Below are positions 8,313 through 16,638 of a stretch of 64,000 nt of DNA, one piece after another (within the stretch, counting starts at the first letter, position 1; the number at the start of each line of letters is the position of its first letter). The stretch is from Microvirga flocculans ATCC BAA-817 (GTDB lineage: Bacteria > Pseudomonadota > Alphaproteobacteria > Rhizobiales > Beijerinckiaceae). A model generated the notes under the pieces. The model was given only the letters and a program-made list of their open reading frames with translations. It had not been told where the DNA came from and ran no database searches. A program made the translations under genes and the position numbers. The stretch spans positions 1-64,000 of the forward strand of contig NZ_JAEA01000009.1 of the NCBI RefSeq assembly GCF_000518665.1. Direction: 5' to 3'.

Positions 8313-8375
8313 TCAGCGCACGACCGAAACGCTCCCGTCCCGGTTGCGCACGAGGGCGGCGACGATCTTGCTCAT
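8313..8375 (-). CDS. Possible 20-residue micro-ORF or gene remnant coupled to the LOG gene
   Basis: The minus strand encodes MSKIVAALVRNRDGSVSVVR followed by TGA. Its ATG (8375-8373) overlaps the stop of the LOG-family gene as ATGA, which is the pattern of translational coupling. No homolog is recognised. It may be a real small peptide, or the conserved start of a longer downstream gene lost after 8313. The overlap could also arise by chance. Confidence 0.25.
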   Translation of the reverse strand: MSKIVAALVRNRDGSVSVVR

Positions 8376-8965
8376 CGTTCGCCCGCCTTGATCCACTTGT
8401 CCACCTTGGGCGGCTCGTAGGCGCGGATGGCCTCGATCAGCGCGGCGGGCTCGTTCTCGACGATCAGCATGGCCCGGTGAACCGGCTTCACGAAGCCGCG
8501 CGCCACCACGTCGTCCAGGAAGTCCGCCAGCTTGTCGTAGAAACCGCCTGCGTTGAGCAGGGCGCAGGGCTTGCGGTGATAGCCGAGCTGCGCCCAGGTC
8601 CAGACCTCGAACAGTTCCTCGAAGGTGCCCAAGCCTCCGGGCAGGGCGATGAAGCCGTCCGCCAGCTCCGCCATGAGCGCTTTGCGCTCGTGCATGGAGC
8701 CCACCACCCGCAGGTCGCTCAATCCCCGATGGGCGATCTCCTTGTCCACCAGCGCCTGAGGCATCACGCCGGTCACGTGGCCGCCCTTGGCCAGAACCGC
8801 ATCCGCGACCGCGCCCATGAGGCCGACGGAAGCGCCGCCATAGACCAGATCGATTCCGCCTGCGGCCAAGGCCTCTCCCAGGGCGCGCGCCATGGCGAGG
8901 TAGAGAGGGTCCTGCCCGGCATTGGATCCGCAGAAGACGCAGAGGCGCATGGGATTGTCCTTCAT
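8372..8965 (-). CDS. LOG-family protein (TIGR00730, putative nucleotide N-glycosidase)
   Basis: Rossmann-type protein of the lysine-decarboxylase-like (LOG) family. Characterised members hydrolyse cytokinin riboside 5'-monophosphate or other nucleoside monophosphates to base plus ribose 5-phosphate. Visible: RLCVFCGSNAG near the N-terminus, VYGGASVGLMG, the phosphoribohydrolase motif HERKALM and the signature PGGLGTFEE. Length 197 aa is normal. Two starts are plausible: ATG 8965 and ATG 8950 (MRLCVFCGS), the latter with AAGGA seven bases before it. It is cytosolic and divergent from the thiolase gene. The physiological substrate is not determined; annotation as a lysine decarboxylase would be wrong. 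Confidence 0.88.
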   Translation of the reverse strand: MKDNPMRLCVFCGSNAGQDPLYLAMARALGEALAAGGIDLVYGGASVGLMGAVADAVLAKGGHVTGVMPQALVDKEIAHRGLSDLRVVGSMHERKALMAELADGFIALPGGLGTFEELFEVWTWAQLGYHRKPCALLNAGGFYDKLADFLDDVVARGFVKPVHRAMLIVENEPAALIEAIRAYEPPKVDKWIKAGER

Positions 8966-9106
8966 GATTCGTTATCTCCCATGGATAGACGGCAGGACCG
9001 CTCGGGGCTCAAGCCCCGGCGACTGCCTGTCCCCATTCTCCGACTTGCTGAACGGGGCAAAGAGCGCCACCTTGTGCCTCGAGAATCCATCCTTGAGGAG
9101 ACACCC

Positions 9107-10273
9107 ATGACAGCCTGCATCGTCGGCTGGGCGCATACACCCTTCGGCAAGCTCGACGCCGAGACCGTCGAGAGCCTGATCGTCCGCGTCGCCAGCGAGG
9201 CGCTCGACCATGCGGGCATCGGCCCGGAGGACGTGGACGAGGTGGTGCTCGGCCATTTCAACGGCGGCTTCTCCCCGCAGGATTTCACGGCTTCCCTCGT
9301 CTTCCAGGCCAGCGACAAGTTCCGCTTCAAGCCTGCGACCCGTGTCGAGAACGCCTGCGCCACCGGCTCGGCCGCCGTGCACCAGGCGATCAAGACCATC
9401 GAAGCGAAGCGCGCCAGAACCGTGCTCGTGGTCGGCGTCGAGCAGATGACGAGGACGCCGGGCCCGGAGATCGGCAACATCCTCCTCAAGGCGTCCTACC
9501 TGCCCGAGGACGGCGGAACGCCGGGCGGCTTCGCTGGGGTCTTCGGCAAGATCGCGGGCCTTTACTTCCAGCGCCACGGCGACCAGTCCGACGCCCTGGC
9601 GATGATCGCCGCGAAGAACCACAGGAACGGCGTCGACAATCCCTATGCCCAGATGCGCAAGGATCTGGGTTTCGAGTTCTGCCGCACGGAGAGCGACAAG
9701 AACCCTTACGTGGCCGGCCCCTTGAAGCGCACGGATTGCTCCCTCGTCTCCGACGGCGCGGCCGCCCTCGTCATCGCCGATACGGAGACGGCCCTGCGCA
9801 TGAAGCGCGCGGTCGCCTTCCGCGCCACGGCGCATGCGCAGGATTTCCTGCCCATGTCGAAGCGCGACATCGTCCGGTTCGAGGGCTGCGCGGAGGCCTG
9901 GCGGCGCGCGCTGGATCAGGCGGGAATCCAGCTCTCCGACCTGTCCTTCGTCGAGACCCACGACTGCTTCACCATCGCCGAGCTCATCGAATACGAGGCG
10001 ATGGGCCTGACGCCTCCCGGCCAGGGTGCGGTAGCGGTCAAGGAAGGCTGGACGAACCGCGACGGCAAGCTGCCGGTGAATCCCTCTGGCGGCCTGAAGG
10101 CGAAGGGGCATCCCATCGGCGCGACGGGCGTGTCCATGCATGCGCTCTCCGCCATGCAGCTCTGCGAAGAAGCGGGCGGCATCCAGGTCCGGAACCCGAA
10201 GCTCGGCGGCATCTTCAACATGGGCGGCGCGGCCGTCGCGAATTACGTGAGCGTGCTCGAGCGGATCAAGTAA
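9107..10273 (+). CDS. SCP2-type thiolase / acetyl-CoA acetyltransferase-like enzyme
   Basis: Thiolase-fold enzyme (388 aa) that would cleave or form beta-ketoacyl-CoA. Nucleophile Cys84 lies in ENACATGSAAV and His335 in KGHPIGATG. An HDCF motif (THDCFTIAELIEYE, about 285) replaces the C-terminal CxG cysteine of classical thiolases; the C-terminus reads GIFNMGGAA instead. This pattern is that of SCP2/SCPx-type thiolases, so assignment to PhaA/AtoB-type biosynthesis is not justified. ATG 9107 is chosen because GAGGAG lies eight bases upstream; the longer open frame to 8477 is non-coding in style. No beta-oxidation partners are adjacent, so the substrate is unknown. Confidence 0.87.
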   Translation: MTACIVGWAHTPFGKLDAETVESLIVRVASEALDHAGIGPEDVDEVVLGHFNGGFSPQDFTASLVFQASDKFRFKPATRVENACATGSAAVHQAIKTIEAKRARTVLVVGVEQMTRTPGPEIGNILLKASYLPEDGGTPGGFAGVFGKIAGLYFQRHGDQSDALAMIAAKNHRNGVDNPYAQMRKDLGFEFCRTESDKNPYVAGPLKRTDCSLVSDGAAALVIADTETALRMKRAVAFRATAHAQDFLPMSKRDIVRFEGCAEAWRRALDQAGIQLSDLSFVETHDCFTIAELIEYEAMGLTPPGQGAVAVKEGWTNRDGKLPVNPSGGLKAKGHPIGATGVSMHALSAMQLCEEAGGIQVRNPKLGGIFNMGGAAVANYVSVLERIK

Positions 10274-10289
10274 CCAGGCACGGGGCGCC

Positions 10290-10325
10290 TTGTCATCCCC
10301 GGCGGCAGAAGGCCGGGAATGACAA
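10290..10325. repeat. GTCAT...ATGAC hairpin repeat (short form)
   Basis: Inverted repeat with 14-base arms (TTGTCATCCCCGGC at 10290-10303 and GCCGGGAATGACAA at 10312-10325) that differ by one G-T-compatible position. The loop is eight bases. It lies 16 bases past the thiolase stop, between convergent genes, without a T run. It may end transcription both ways, but it also matches the repeat type found at 12433-12535. Confidence 0.6.
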
Positions 10326-10336
10326 CGGACCGCGCC

Positions 10337-10603
10337 CTACTCCCCCGGCGCCTTGGCCTGAACGGCCAGGGCGTGCAGGCCCCGGTCGAAGGCCTCCTTC
10401 AGCACGCCGTTCACGAGGCGGTGACGCTCGACGCGGCTCTTGCCCGTGAAGGCGTCCGATACGATATGTACCCTGAAGTGAGTTTCTCCCCCCTCCCGCC
10501 ATCCGCCATGACCGCGATGCTGTTCCGACTCGTCCGTGACGGTCAGTTGGAGCGGGTGCAGGTGCTCCTGCAACGTTTGCTTGATCCAGTCAGTCAGGGT
10601 CAT
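10337..10603 (-). CDS. BolA-family protein
   Basis: Small (88 aa) BolA/IbaG-type protein with the class II KH-like fold. Family members partner monothiol glutaredoxins in [2Fe-2S] cluster handling and some act in stress and envelope regulation. Visible: HPLQLTVTDES, then the conserved HFRVHIVSDAFTGKSRVERH and HRLVNGVLKEAF, including the cluster-ligand His. ATG 10603 (MTLTDWIKQTL) is chosen; the open frame upstream to 10675 adds residues that do not fit the family. It is divergent from the J-domain gene. A glutaredoxin partner is not in the window. Confidence 0.9.
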   Translation of the reverse strand: MTLTDWIKQTLQEHLHPLQLTVTDESEQHRGHGGWREGGETHFRVHIVSDAFTGKSRVERHRLVNGVLKEAFDRGLHALAVQAKAPGE

Positions 10604-10691
10604 GCGATGTGTAAACCTTTTTGAACGGGTCTGCGGCCAAAAGCTCTCAGGCCTTGGCTCTGGGCCTGAAGCCACTCATAATCGCTGAATC

Positions 10692-11354
10692 ATGGATCTC
10701 AACTCGCCTCTTTTCGACCGCATCCGCATCAAACCCTCCTGCGAGGAGCCGCAGGAGGTCAAGGGACCCGTCTGCGAGCACCCCACTTGCAAGGCCGCGG
10801 GCGAATATCGCGCGCCCAAGGGGCGGGACCGGGAAGGGCAGTATTTCCGCTTCTGCCTCCAGCATGTGCGTGAATACAACGCCTCGTACAATTATTTCGC
10901 CGGCATGTCCGATTCGGCCGTGGCGGCTTTCCAGAAGGATTCCATCGTCGGCCATCGCCCCACCTGGGCCATGGGTGTGAACGCCTCCGGCGGGGAAGGG
11001 CAGGCGGCCAAGGGAGAAACGCGGGACTGGGGCTATTTCGACCCCCTCGGGATCCTGAGAGGAGAGGATTTCACCCAGGCGCGGACCCGCCGGGCCGCTC
11101 CCGAGCCGAGGCGGCCGCGCCACACGGGCGCCGTGCGGCGCGCCCTGGACATTCTCGGCCTCGACGAGACCGCCGACGGGCCGGCCATCAAGGCCCAGTA
11201 CAAGGCCCTGGTGAAACGCTTCCATCCGGACGCCAACGGCGGCGACCGCTCGTTCGAGGAACGGCTGCGCGACATCTCAAGGCGCACGATACCCTCAAGG
11301 CCGCCGGGCTCTGCTGAAAAGAGACCTTTCATGCAGGACAGCCCGGCCTTTTAG
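10692..11354 (+). CDS. J-domain protein with an apparent frameshift in the last helix
   Basis: DnaJ-like protein with a novel N-terminal region (CEHPTCKAAGEYRAPKGR, a Cys-containing segment, and YNYFAGMS) and a C-terminal J domain from about 150 (ALDILGLDETADG...FHPDANGGD, HPD motif intact). At about 11274-11280 the reading frame appears to lose one base: in the next frame the DNA goes on KAHDTLKAAGLC and stops at 11315-11317, exactly as in intact J domains. As written, helix III is replaced by RRTIPSRPPGSAEKRP and the ORF runs to 11354. This is either a real 1-base deletion or a sequencing error. It lies upstream of cobS in the usual rhizobial order. Confidence 0.8.
   Translation: MDLNSPLFDRIRIKPSCEEPQEVKGPVCEHPTCKAAGEYRAPKGRDREGQYFRFCLQHVREYNASYNYFAGMSDSAVAAFQKDSIVGHRPTWAMGVNASGGEGQAAKGETRDWGYFDPLGILRGEDFTQARTRRAAPEPRRPRHTGAVRRALDILGLDETADGPAIKAQYKALVKRFHPDANGGDRSFEERLRDISRRTIPSRPPGSAEKRPFMQDSPAF
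11299..11354 (+). terminator. Possible terminator after the J-domain gene
   Basis: CCGGGCT (11304-11310) can pair with AGCCCGG about 30 bases downstream, with a secondary CTGC/GCAG pairing inside, and is followed by CCTTTT. The hairpin would overlap the shifted C-terminus of the J-domain ORF but lies just at the end of the frame-restored one, which favours the restored stop at 11317. Confidence 0.45.
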
Positions 11355-11432
11355 GAAATTGCGCCATTCCGTTATGGGGTTTAAGAAGCCCATGACACCT
11401 TCAAGACACTTCCATTCCACCAAGAGGCCCCT

Positions 11433-12422
11433 ATGACGGCACAAACCGAGACAACGACCCTTCTGCCCGACATGAAGGTGTCCGTGCGACAGGTCTTCGG
11501 CATCGACTCGGATCTGGAGGTCCCGGCCTTTTCCCAGGCGGAAGAGCATGTGCCGGATCTCGATCCCGATTACCTCTTCGACCGGGAGACGACGCTCGCC
11601 ATCCTCGCGGGCTTCGCCCGCAACCGCCGCGTGATGATCACGGGCTATCACGGCACCGGCAAGTCGACCCATATCGAGCAGGTGGCCGCCCGCCTCAACT
11701 GGCCCTGCGTGCGCGTGAACCTGGACAGCCACGTCTCGCGTATCGACCTCGTGGGCAAGGACGCCATCGTCCTCCAGGACGGCAAGCAGGTCACCGCTTT
11801 CCAGGACGGCATCCTTCCCTGGGCGCTCCAGCACAACATCGCCCTCGTGTTCGACGAATACGACGCGGGCCGTCCGGACGTGATGTTCGTGATCCAGCGC
11901 GTGCTGGAACAGTCGGGCAAGCTCACGCTTCTCGACCAGAAGCGCGTGATCCGGCCTCACCCCGCCTTCCGCCTCTTCGCCACCGCCAACACGGTGGGTC
12001 TCGGCGATACCTCGGGCCTCTATCACGGCACGCAGCAGATCAACCAGGGCCAGATGGACCGCTGGTCCATCGTGACCACGCTCAACTACCTGCCGCACGA
12101 CAAGGAGGTGGATATCGTCCTCTCCAAGGCGAAGCACTACCAGGAGAGCCCTGAAGGGCGCGACATCGTCAACAAGATGGTGCGCGTGGCGGACCTGACC
12201 CGCTCCGCCTTCATGAACGGCGATCTCTCGACCGTCATGAGCCCGCGGACGGTGATCACCTGGGCCGAGAACGCCGAGATCTTCGGTGATACGGGCTTCG
12301 CCTTCCGCGTCACCTTCCTCAACAAGTGCGACGAGCTGGAGCGGGCGCTGGTCGCCGAGTTCTACCAGCGCTCCTTCGGCAAGGAACTGCCGGAAAGCGC
12401 CGTGAACATGGTGCTGTCGTAA
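11433..12422 (+). CDS. cobS: Aerobic cobaltochelatase AAA+ subunit CobS
   Basis: MoxR-type AAA+ ATPase (329 aa) that joins CobT and CobN to insert cobalt into hydrogenobyrinic acid a,c-diamide in aerobic cobalamin synthesis, in the cytoplasm. Visible: N-terminal [18 protein letters not shown] typical of CobS, Walker [10 protein letters not shown] at 71-79, Walker [11 protein letters not shown] around 138-145 and sensor segment [14 protein letters not shown]. Length and start match the family. cobT follows after 139 bases that contain a hairpin repeat; cobN is not in the window. An upstream J-domain gene and bolA are its normal neighbours. Confidence 0.96.
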   Translation: MTAQTETTTLLPDMKVSVRQVFGIDSDLEVPAFSQAEEHVPDLDPDYLFDRETTLAILAGFARNRRVMITGYHGTGKSTHIEQVAARLNWPCVRVNLDSHVSRIDLVGKDAIVLQDGKQVTAFQDGILPWALQHNIALVFDEYDAGRPDVMFVIQRVLEQSGKLTLLDQKRVIRPHPAFRLFATANTVGLGDTSGLYHGTQQINQGQMDRWSIVTTLNYLPHDKEVDIVLSKAKHYQESPEGRDIVNKMVRVADLTRSAFMNGDLSTVMSPRTVITWAENAEIFGDTGFAFRVTFLNKCDELERALVAEFYQRSFGKELPESAVNMVLS

Positions 12423-12432
12423 TTGCACGCCT

Positions 12433-12535
12433 GTCATCCCGGGGCCGCGCGGCGGAGCCCGGGATCCATAGCCGCTGACGGTGCAGGGCTGGAACGCAGC
12501 CTGTGTTTATGGATCCCCGCCTTCGCGGGGATGAC
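12433..12535. repeat. GTCAT...ATGAC composite hairpin repeat (long form)
   Basis: A 103-base element fills most of the cobS-cobT gap. Its ends are inverted (GTCATCCC at 12433 and GGGGATGAC ending 12535). Each half is itself a hairpin (CATCCCGGG with CCCGGGATC on the left, ATCCCCGC-cttc-GCGGGGAT on the right), and TATGGATCC/GGATCCATA link the halves. Such elements are common in alphaproteobacterial intergenic DNA. It could lower or shape cobT expression. Confidence 0.65.
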
Positions 12536-12561
12536 GGAAAGCGGATGTCAGGAGAGGTGAG

Positions 12562-14460
12562 ATGTCCATCTCGAACCGCAAACCGGGTGAGAAGAAGGAA
12601 GCGCCGGCGGAGCCGCTGAAGCGCTCCATCGCCGGCACCATGAAGGCGATCGCGCGCAAGCCGGATCTCGAGGTCGCCTTCGCCTCCGACCGCCCGGTGC
12701 TCATGGGCACGGACAAGGCGCGCCTGCCGGAGCCGCCGCGCAAGCTCACGCCGCAGGACGTGGCTGTCTTACGCGGCAATGCGGATGCCATGGCCCTGCG
12801 GCTCGCCTGCCACGACACCGCGCTTCACCGCAAGCTCGCGCCCGAGGGCCAGGCGGCCCGCGCGGTGTTCGACGCGGTCGAGCAGGCGCGCGTGGAATCC
12901 ATCGGCTCCCGGCGCATGGCGGGCATTTCCTCCAACATCTCCGCGATGCTGGAGGACCGATATCATCGCGGCGGCAAGTACGAGGACATCACGGATCGCG
13001 CCGATGCGCCGCTCGAGGACGCGCTGGCCCTGATGGTGCGCGAGCGCCTGACCGGCGAGAAGCCGCCGGCCTCCGCCGCCAAGATCGTCGATCTCTGGCG
13101 CGACTTCGTCGAGGACCGCGCGGGCAAGGATCTCGATGGCCTGCTCAAGAACATCGAGAACCAGCGCAGCTTCGCCCGCAGCATCCGCGAGATGCTGTCC
13201 TCCCTCGACATGGCCGACGACGCAGCCCTCGATTCCGAGGACGAGGAGAACGAAGACGAGACCGAAACCGAGCAGCAGGAGCAGCAGGGCGAGGGCGAGT
13301 CCGAGCAGGAAGCCCAAGGCGACCGCGCCGAGACGGAGGTCAGCGAGGATTCCAGCGACGAGCTGGAGGACGGCGCCACGGAAGAGGCCGAGGGCCCTTC
13401 CGGCGAGATGCCCGAGGAAGCCGAGGAGGCGGATTCGGACGAGGCCGGTGAATCCTGGCGGCCACCGTCCCGCTCCAACGAGGCGCGCGGTCCCGACTAC
13501 AAGGCCTACACCGCCAAGTTCGACGAGATCATCCATGCGGAGGATCTCTGCGATGCGGACGAGCTCACGCGGCTTCGCGCCTATCTCGACAAGCAGCTCG
13601 CCCATCTTCAGGGCGTCGTCGGGCGTCTGGCGAACCGCCTGCAGCGCCGCCTCATGGCGCAGCAGAACCGCGCCTGGGAGTTCGACCTGGAGGAGGGCGC
13701 CCTCGACCCGGCGCGCCTGCCGCGCATTGTCATGGACCCGTTCCAGCCCCTCTCCTTCAAGCAGGAGCAGGACACGAACTTCCGCGACACGGTGGTCACG
13801 CTGCTGCTCGACAATTCCGGCTCCATGCGCGGCCGCCCAATCACGGTGGCGGCGACCTGCGCCGACATTCTCGCCCGCACGCTGGAGCGCTGCGGCGTGA
13901 AGGTCGAGATCCTCGGCTTCACCACCCGCGCCTGGAAGGGCGGGCAGGCCCGCGAGCTGTGGCTGCAGAACGCCAAGCCCGCCAATCCGGGCCGTCTCAA
14001 CGACCTGCGCCACATCATCTACAAGTCGGCCGATGCGCCCTGGCGGCGCGCGCGCAAGAATCTCGGCCTGATGATGCGCGAGGGCCTGCTGAAGGAGAAC
14101 ATCGACGGCGAGGCCCTCGACTGGGCGCACAAGCGCCTGCTCGCCCGGCCCGAGCAGCGGCGCATCCTGATGGTGATCTCGGACGGCGCGCCGGTGGACG
14201 ACTCGACGCTCTCGGTCAATCCCGGCAACTATCTCGAGCGGCACCTGCGCTACGTCATCGAGGAGATCGAGACCCGCTCGCCGGTCGAGCTCATCGCCAT
14301 CGGCATCGGCCACGACGTGACGCGCTATTACCGCCGCGCCGTGACCATCGTCGATGCGGAGGAGCTCGGCGGCGTGATGACGGAGAAGCTCGCGGAACTC
14401 TTCGAGGAGAATGCCGGACCTCCGGCCCGCGGCGCGCCCCGCCGCAGGGCCGTCGCTTGA
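12562..14460 (+). CDS. cobT: Aerobic cobaltochelatase subunit CobT
   Basis: Partner of CobS in the cobalt-inserting chelatase (632 aa, normal). The N-terminal domain is followed by a very acidic Glu/Asp/Gln linker (about residues 218-310) and a C-terminal von Willebrand A domain with an intact MIDAS motif D417-x-S-x-S (DNSGSMRG). CobT couples ATP hydrolysis by the CobS ring to CobN. The start ATG 12562 follows GGAGAGGTGAG. The last codon region overlaps the next gene as TTGA, so that the phytase-esterase-like gene may be translationally coupled. Confidence 0.96.
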   Translation: MSISNRKPGEKKEAPAEPLKRSIAGTMKAIARKPDLEVAFASDRPVLMGTDKARLPEPPRKLTPQDVAVLRGNADAMALRLACHDTALHRKLAPEGQAARAVFDAVEQARVESIGSRRMAGISSNISAMLEDRYHRGGKYEDITDRADAPLEDALALMVRERLTGEKPPASAAKIVDLWRDFVEDRAGKDLDGLLKNIENQRSFARSIREMLSSLDMADDAALDSEDEENEDETETEQQEQQGEGESEQEAQGDRAETEVSEDSSDELEDGATEEAEGPSGEMPEEAEEADSDEAGESWRPPSRSNEARGPDYKAYTAKFDEIIHAEDLCDADELTRLRAYLDKQLAHLQGVVGRLANRLQRRLMAQQNRAWEFDLEEGALDPARLPRIVMDPFQPLSFKQEQDTNFRDTVVTLLLDNSGSMRGRPITVAATCADILARTLERCGVKVEILGFTTRAWKGGQARELWLQNAKPANPGRLNDLRHIIYKSADAPWRRARKNLGLMMREGLLKENIDGEALDWAHKRLLARPEQRRILMVISDGAPVDDSTLSVNPGNYLERHLRYVIEEIETRSPVELIAIGIGHDVTRYYRRAVTIVDAEELGGVMTEKLAELFEENAGPPARGAPRRRAVA

Positions 14461-15461
14461 GGCTCACGCGCCGGAGCCTGTTGGTCGGCGGCGGCGCGGT
14501 CGCCGCCAGTGCCGCCTGCACCGGCGCCGCCCTCGCGCAGCGCCCGCAGGCCTTCGGGCGCGCGATGCCGGTTTCCGTGGAGGCGCAGCCGATCGGCCGT
14601 CTTTCCACCGCCGATCCCGACCGCAACCGCTTCGGCGCGCTCCTGTTCCGCTCCGGGATCGACCTGCGCTCCTCGGTCTCGGCCTTCGGCGGCTTTTCCG
14701 GCCTGTGGCGCTCGGGCGACGGGCAGGACCTCATCGCCCTGGCCGACAACGCGCAAGTGCTGAAGGCCCGGATCGTGACCTCGGACGGGCGGCTGTCGGG
14801 CCTGTCCGGCGCGGTGCTCTCGCCCCTCATCCTGAACAGCGGCATTCCCTTGAGACGGTCGCGCTATTACGACACGGAGAGCTTCGCGCTGTCCGGCAGC
14901 GGCGTCTTCATTGGGGTCGAGCGCAACCACGCGGTCATCCGCTTCGAGCGCAATGCGGCGGGAAGCATCGTCCGGGGCGTTCCGATTCCGGTGCCCAAGG
15001 CGCTTGCGGATCTGCCCGGCAACGGGGGGCTGGAGGCGCTCGGCATCGCACCCGGGCGCTCGCCGTTGAGCGGGGCCCTGGTCGGAATCGCGGAAGGCGG
15101 CAGCGGCTTCATCCTCACCGGGCCGCGGCAGGGAAGCTTCCAGGTGAACCTCACCGGTGGCTACGACGTGACCGATCTCGCCTTCCTGCCCGGGGGCGAT
15201 GCCGTCATCCTGGAGCGGCGCTTCTCGCTCCTCGGCGGTTTCGGCTGCCGCCTGCGCCGCATCGAGGCGAAGGCCATCGGGCCGGGCGCGCGCGTCGACG
15301 GCGAGACCCTCTACGAGAGCGAGGCCTCGCACCAGGTCGACAACATGGAAGGCCTGGCCGTCCATCGCGAGGGCGGCGAGACCGTTCTCTCCCTCATCTC
15401 CGACAACAACTTCAGCGCCCTTCAAAGGACCCTGCTGCTCGAATTCGCGCTCGCCGCGTGA
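14457..15461 (+). CDS. Tat-exported phytase-esterase-like protein
   Basis: Predicted 334-aa periplasmic protein. A TTG at 14457 that overlaps the cobT stop gives [18 protein letters not shown], a twin-arginine signal (TRRSLL) with a hydrophobic core and a likely cleavage after AALA. The mature part resembles the 'esterase-like activity of phytase' beta-propeller family ([26 protein letters not shown] motifs). The enzymatic substrate is unknown and no catalytic residue can be pointed out reliably. The TTG start is inferred because no ATG lies before the Tat motif. It is commonly found directly behind cobT in this order, but no link to cobalamin is proven. Confidence 0.83.
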   Translation: MRLTRRSLLVGGGAVAASAACTGAALAQRPQAFGRAMPVSVEAQPIGRLSTADPDRNRFGALLFRSGIDLRSSVSAFGGFSGLWRSGDGQDLIALADNAQVLKARIVTSDGRLSGLSGAVLSPLILNSGIPLRRSRYYDTESFALSGSGVFIGVERNHAVIRFERNAAGSIVRGVPIPVPKALADLPGNGGLEALGIAPGRSPLSGALVGIAEGGSGFILTGPRQGSFQVNLTGGYDVTDLAFLPGGDAVILERRFSLLGGFGCRLRRIEAKAIGPGARVDGETLYESEASHQVDNMEGLAVHREGGETVLSLISDNNFSALQRTLLLEFALAA

Positions 15462-15551
15462 GCGGGCGGGCGGCGGCCCTTGTCCAGCGCCGCCAGATCG
15501 ATTTCGAATTGCGTAAAGAAGCCGCGGCCTTTTTTACGGCCAAGCCTATAG

Positions 15552-15569
15552 CACATCGAAAACGATGTG
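15552..15569. promoter_or_regulatory. Perfect inverted repeat upstream of the acidic RTX gene
   Basis: CACATCG-aaaa-CGATGTG is a perfect 7-bp stem with a four-base loop, 44 bases before the start of the RTX gene. It lacks a T run, so an operator or leader hairpin is as likely as a terminator of the preceding gene. Confidence 0.35.
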
Positions 15570-15612
15570 GTATTGTATGAGCATCGGCTAATTAAGCTGT
15601 TCCGTGGGTACC

Positions 15613-16539
15613 ATGTCGTCATTCATCGATTTCAGCGATCTCGAGCGCCTGTTCGAGAAAACCTTTACCTTCACCTCGTCGGCAACGACCTGGACCGTCG
15701 ATTTCACGTCCCCGTCCTATGCCGGATACAAGCTCGTCCTGACCGGAACGGGCTTCTCGGGTTCCTACGGCCTCCCGAGCACGGGCACGATCACCGGCCT
15801 CTCTCTGACGAACGGGACCGGGACCGACATCAGCATCACCGGCCTCTCGCTCAAGGCATCCACATTCCTCGACATGGTCGATCTGGAGATCGAGGACGAT
15901 GAGGACGACGAAGACGATGAGGACGATCCGGAGGATGACGACATCCTGTGCGGCGACGATGACGACCACGTCAAGGGCGGGGACGGAGACGACGACATCG
16001 ACGGCGGCAGGGGAGCGGACGACCTGCGTGGCGGGACCGGGCGCGATAGCCTGAAGGGCGCCGGCGGCGACGACGACCTGTTCGGCGACAGCGGGGACGA
16101 CAGCCTGTCCGGCGGCAACGACAGCGATCATCTGCGGGGCGGCAGCGGACGCGACAAGCTCAGCGGCGGATACGGCAGCGACATCCTCGAAGGAGGATCC
16201 GGGCGGGATGTTTTCACCGGAGGCGGGGGCCATGACCGGTTCGTCTTCAAAGCCCGTTCGGACAGCGGTGTCACGTCTTCGGCTCGGGACCTGATCACCG
16301 ATTTCAAGCGTGGGGACAAGATCGACCTGTCAGGAATCGATGCGAACACGAAACGGTCGGGCGACCAGGTCTTCAAGTTCGTGAAGGACTTCACCAAGTC
16401 GGCAGGCCAGGTTGAATGGACCAAGACCTCGACAGGCTTCTATCTCAGCGGCGACGTGAACGGCGACGGCGTTGCCGATTTCTCGATCCAGGTGAAGACA
16501 ACCGTGTCCAAGCTCTACAGCTCGGATTTCATTCTCTGA
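15613..16539 (+). CDS. Acidic RTX calcium-binding protein, probable type I secretion substrate
   Basis: The 308-aa product has three parts: an N-terminal beta-rich region (1-90) of no known family, a low-complexity acidic run at about 93-118 (repeated EDDEDDE), and RTX nonapeptides (about 118-205, for example GGTGRDSLKGAGGDDDLFG) followed by an M10-type C-terminal domain ending LYSSDFIL. There is no protease motif, so it is a structural or Ca-binding protein rather than an enzyme. No Sec signal; the C-terminus fits type I secretion. ATG 15613 is used rather than GTG 15604. It is followed by a strong terminator. The second RTX protein in the window (5152-6609) shares the C-terminal plan. Confidence 0.87.
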   Translation: MSSFIDFSDLERLFEKTFTFTSSATTWTVDFTSPSYAGYKLVLTGTGFSGSYGLPSTGTITGLSLTNGTGTDISITGLSLKASTFLDMVDLEIEDDEDDEDDEDDPEDDDILCGDDDDHVKGGDGDDDIDGGRGADDLRGGTGRDSLKGAGGDDDLFGDSGDDSLSGGNDSDHLRGGSGRDKLSGGYGSDILEGGSGRDVFTGGGGHDRFVFKARSDSGVTSSARDLITDFKRGDKIDLSGIDANTKRSGDQVFKFVKDFTKSAGQVEWTKTSTGFYLSGDVNGDGVADFSIQVKTTVSKLYSSDFIL

Positions 16540-16577
16540 GCGCTTCAATCCGCTCTCCCGGCGAGCCTCCGGGCAAT

Positions 16578-16612
16578 AAAAAAGGGGCGGCCTTCAAAAG
16601 GCCGCCCCTTTC
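16578..16612. terminator. Strong bidirectional terminator
   Basis: AAAGGGGCGGCCTT (16581-16594) pairs perfectly with AAGGCCGCCCCTTT (16598-16611), giving a 14-bp stem flanked by A and T runs. It separates the convergent RTX gene and the transporter gene at 16639 and can serve both. Confidence 0.88.
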
Positions 16613-16638
16613 GCAAGGGCCTTCAATCCTTAAAGCGG

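Noticed and set aside
8372-8965. Lysine decarboxylase
   Set aside because: The PGGxGTxxE signature marks the LOG family; the decarboxylase name is an old misannotation.
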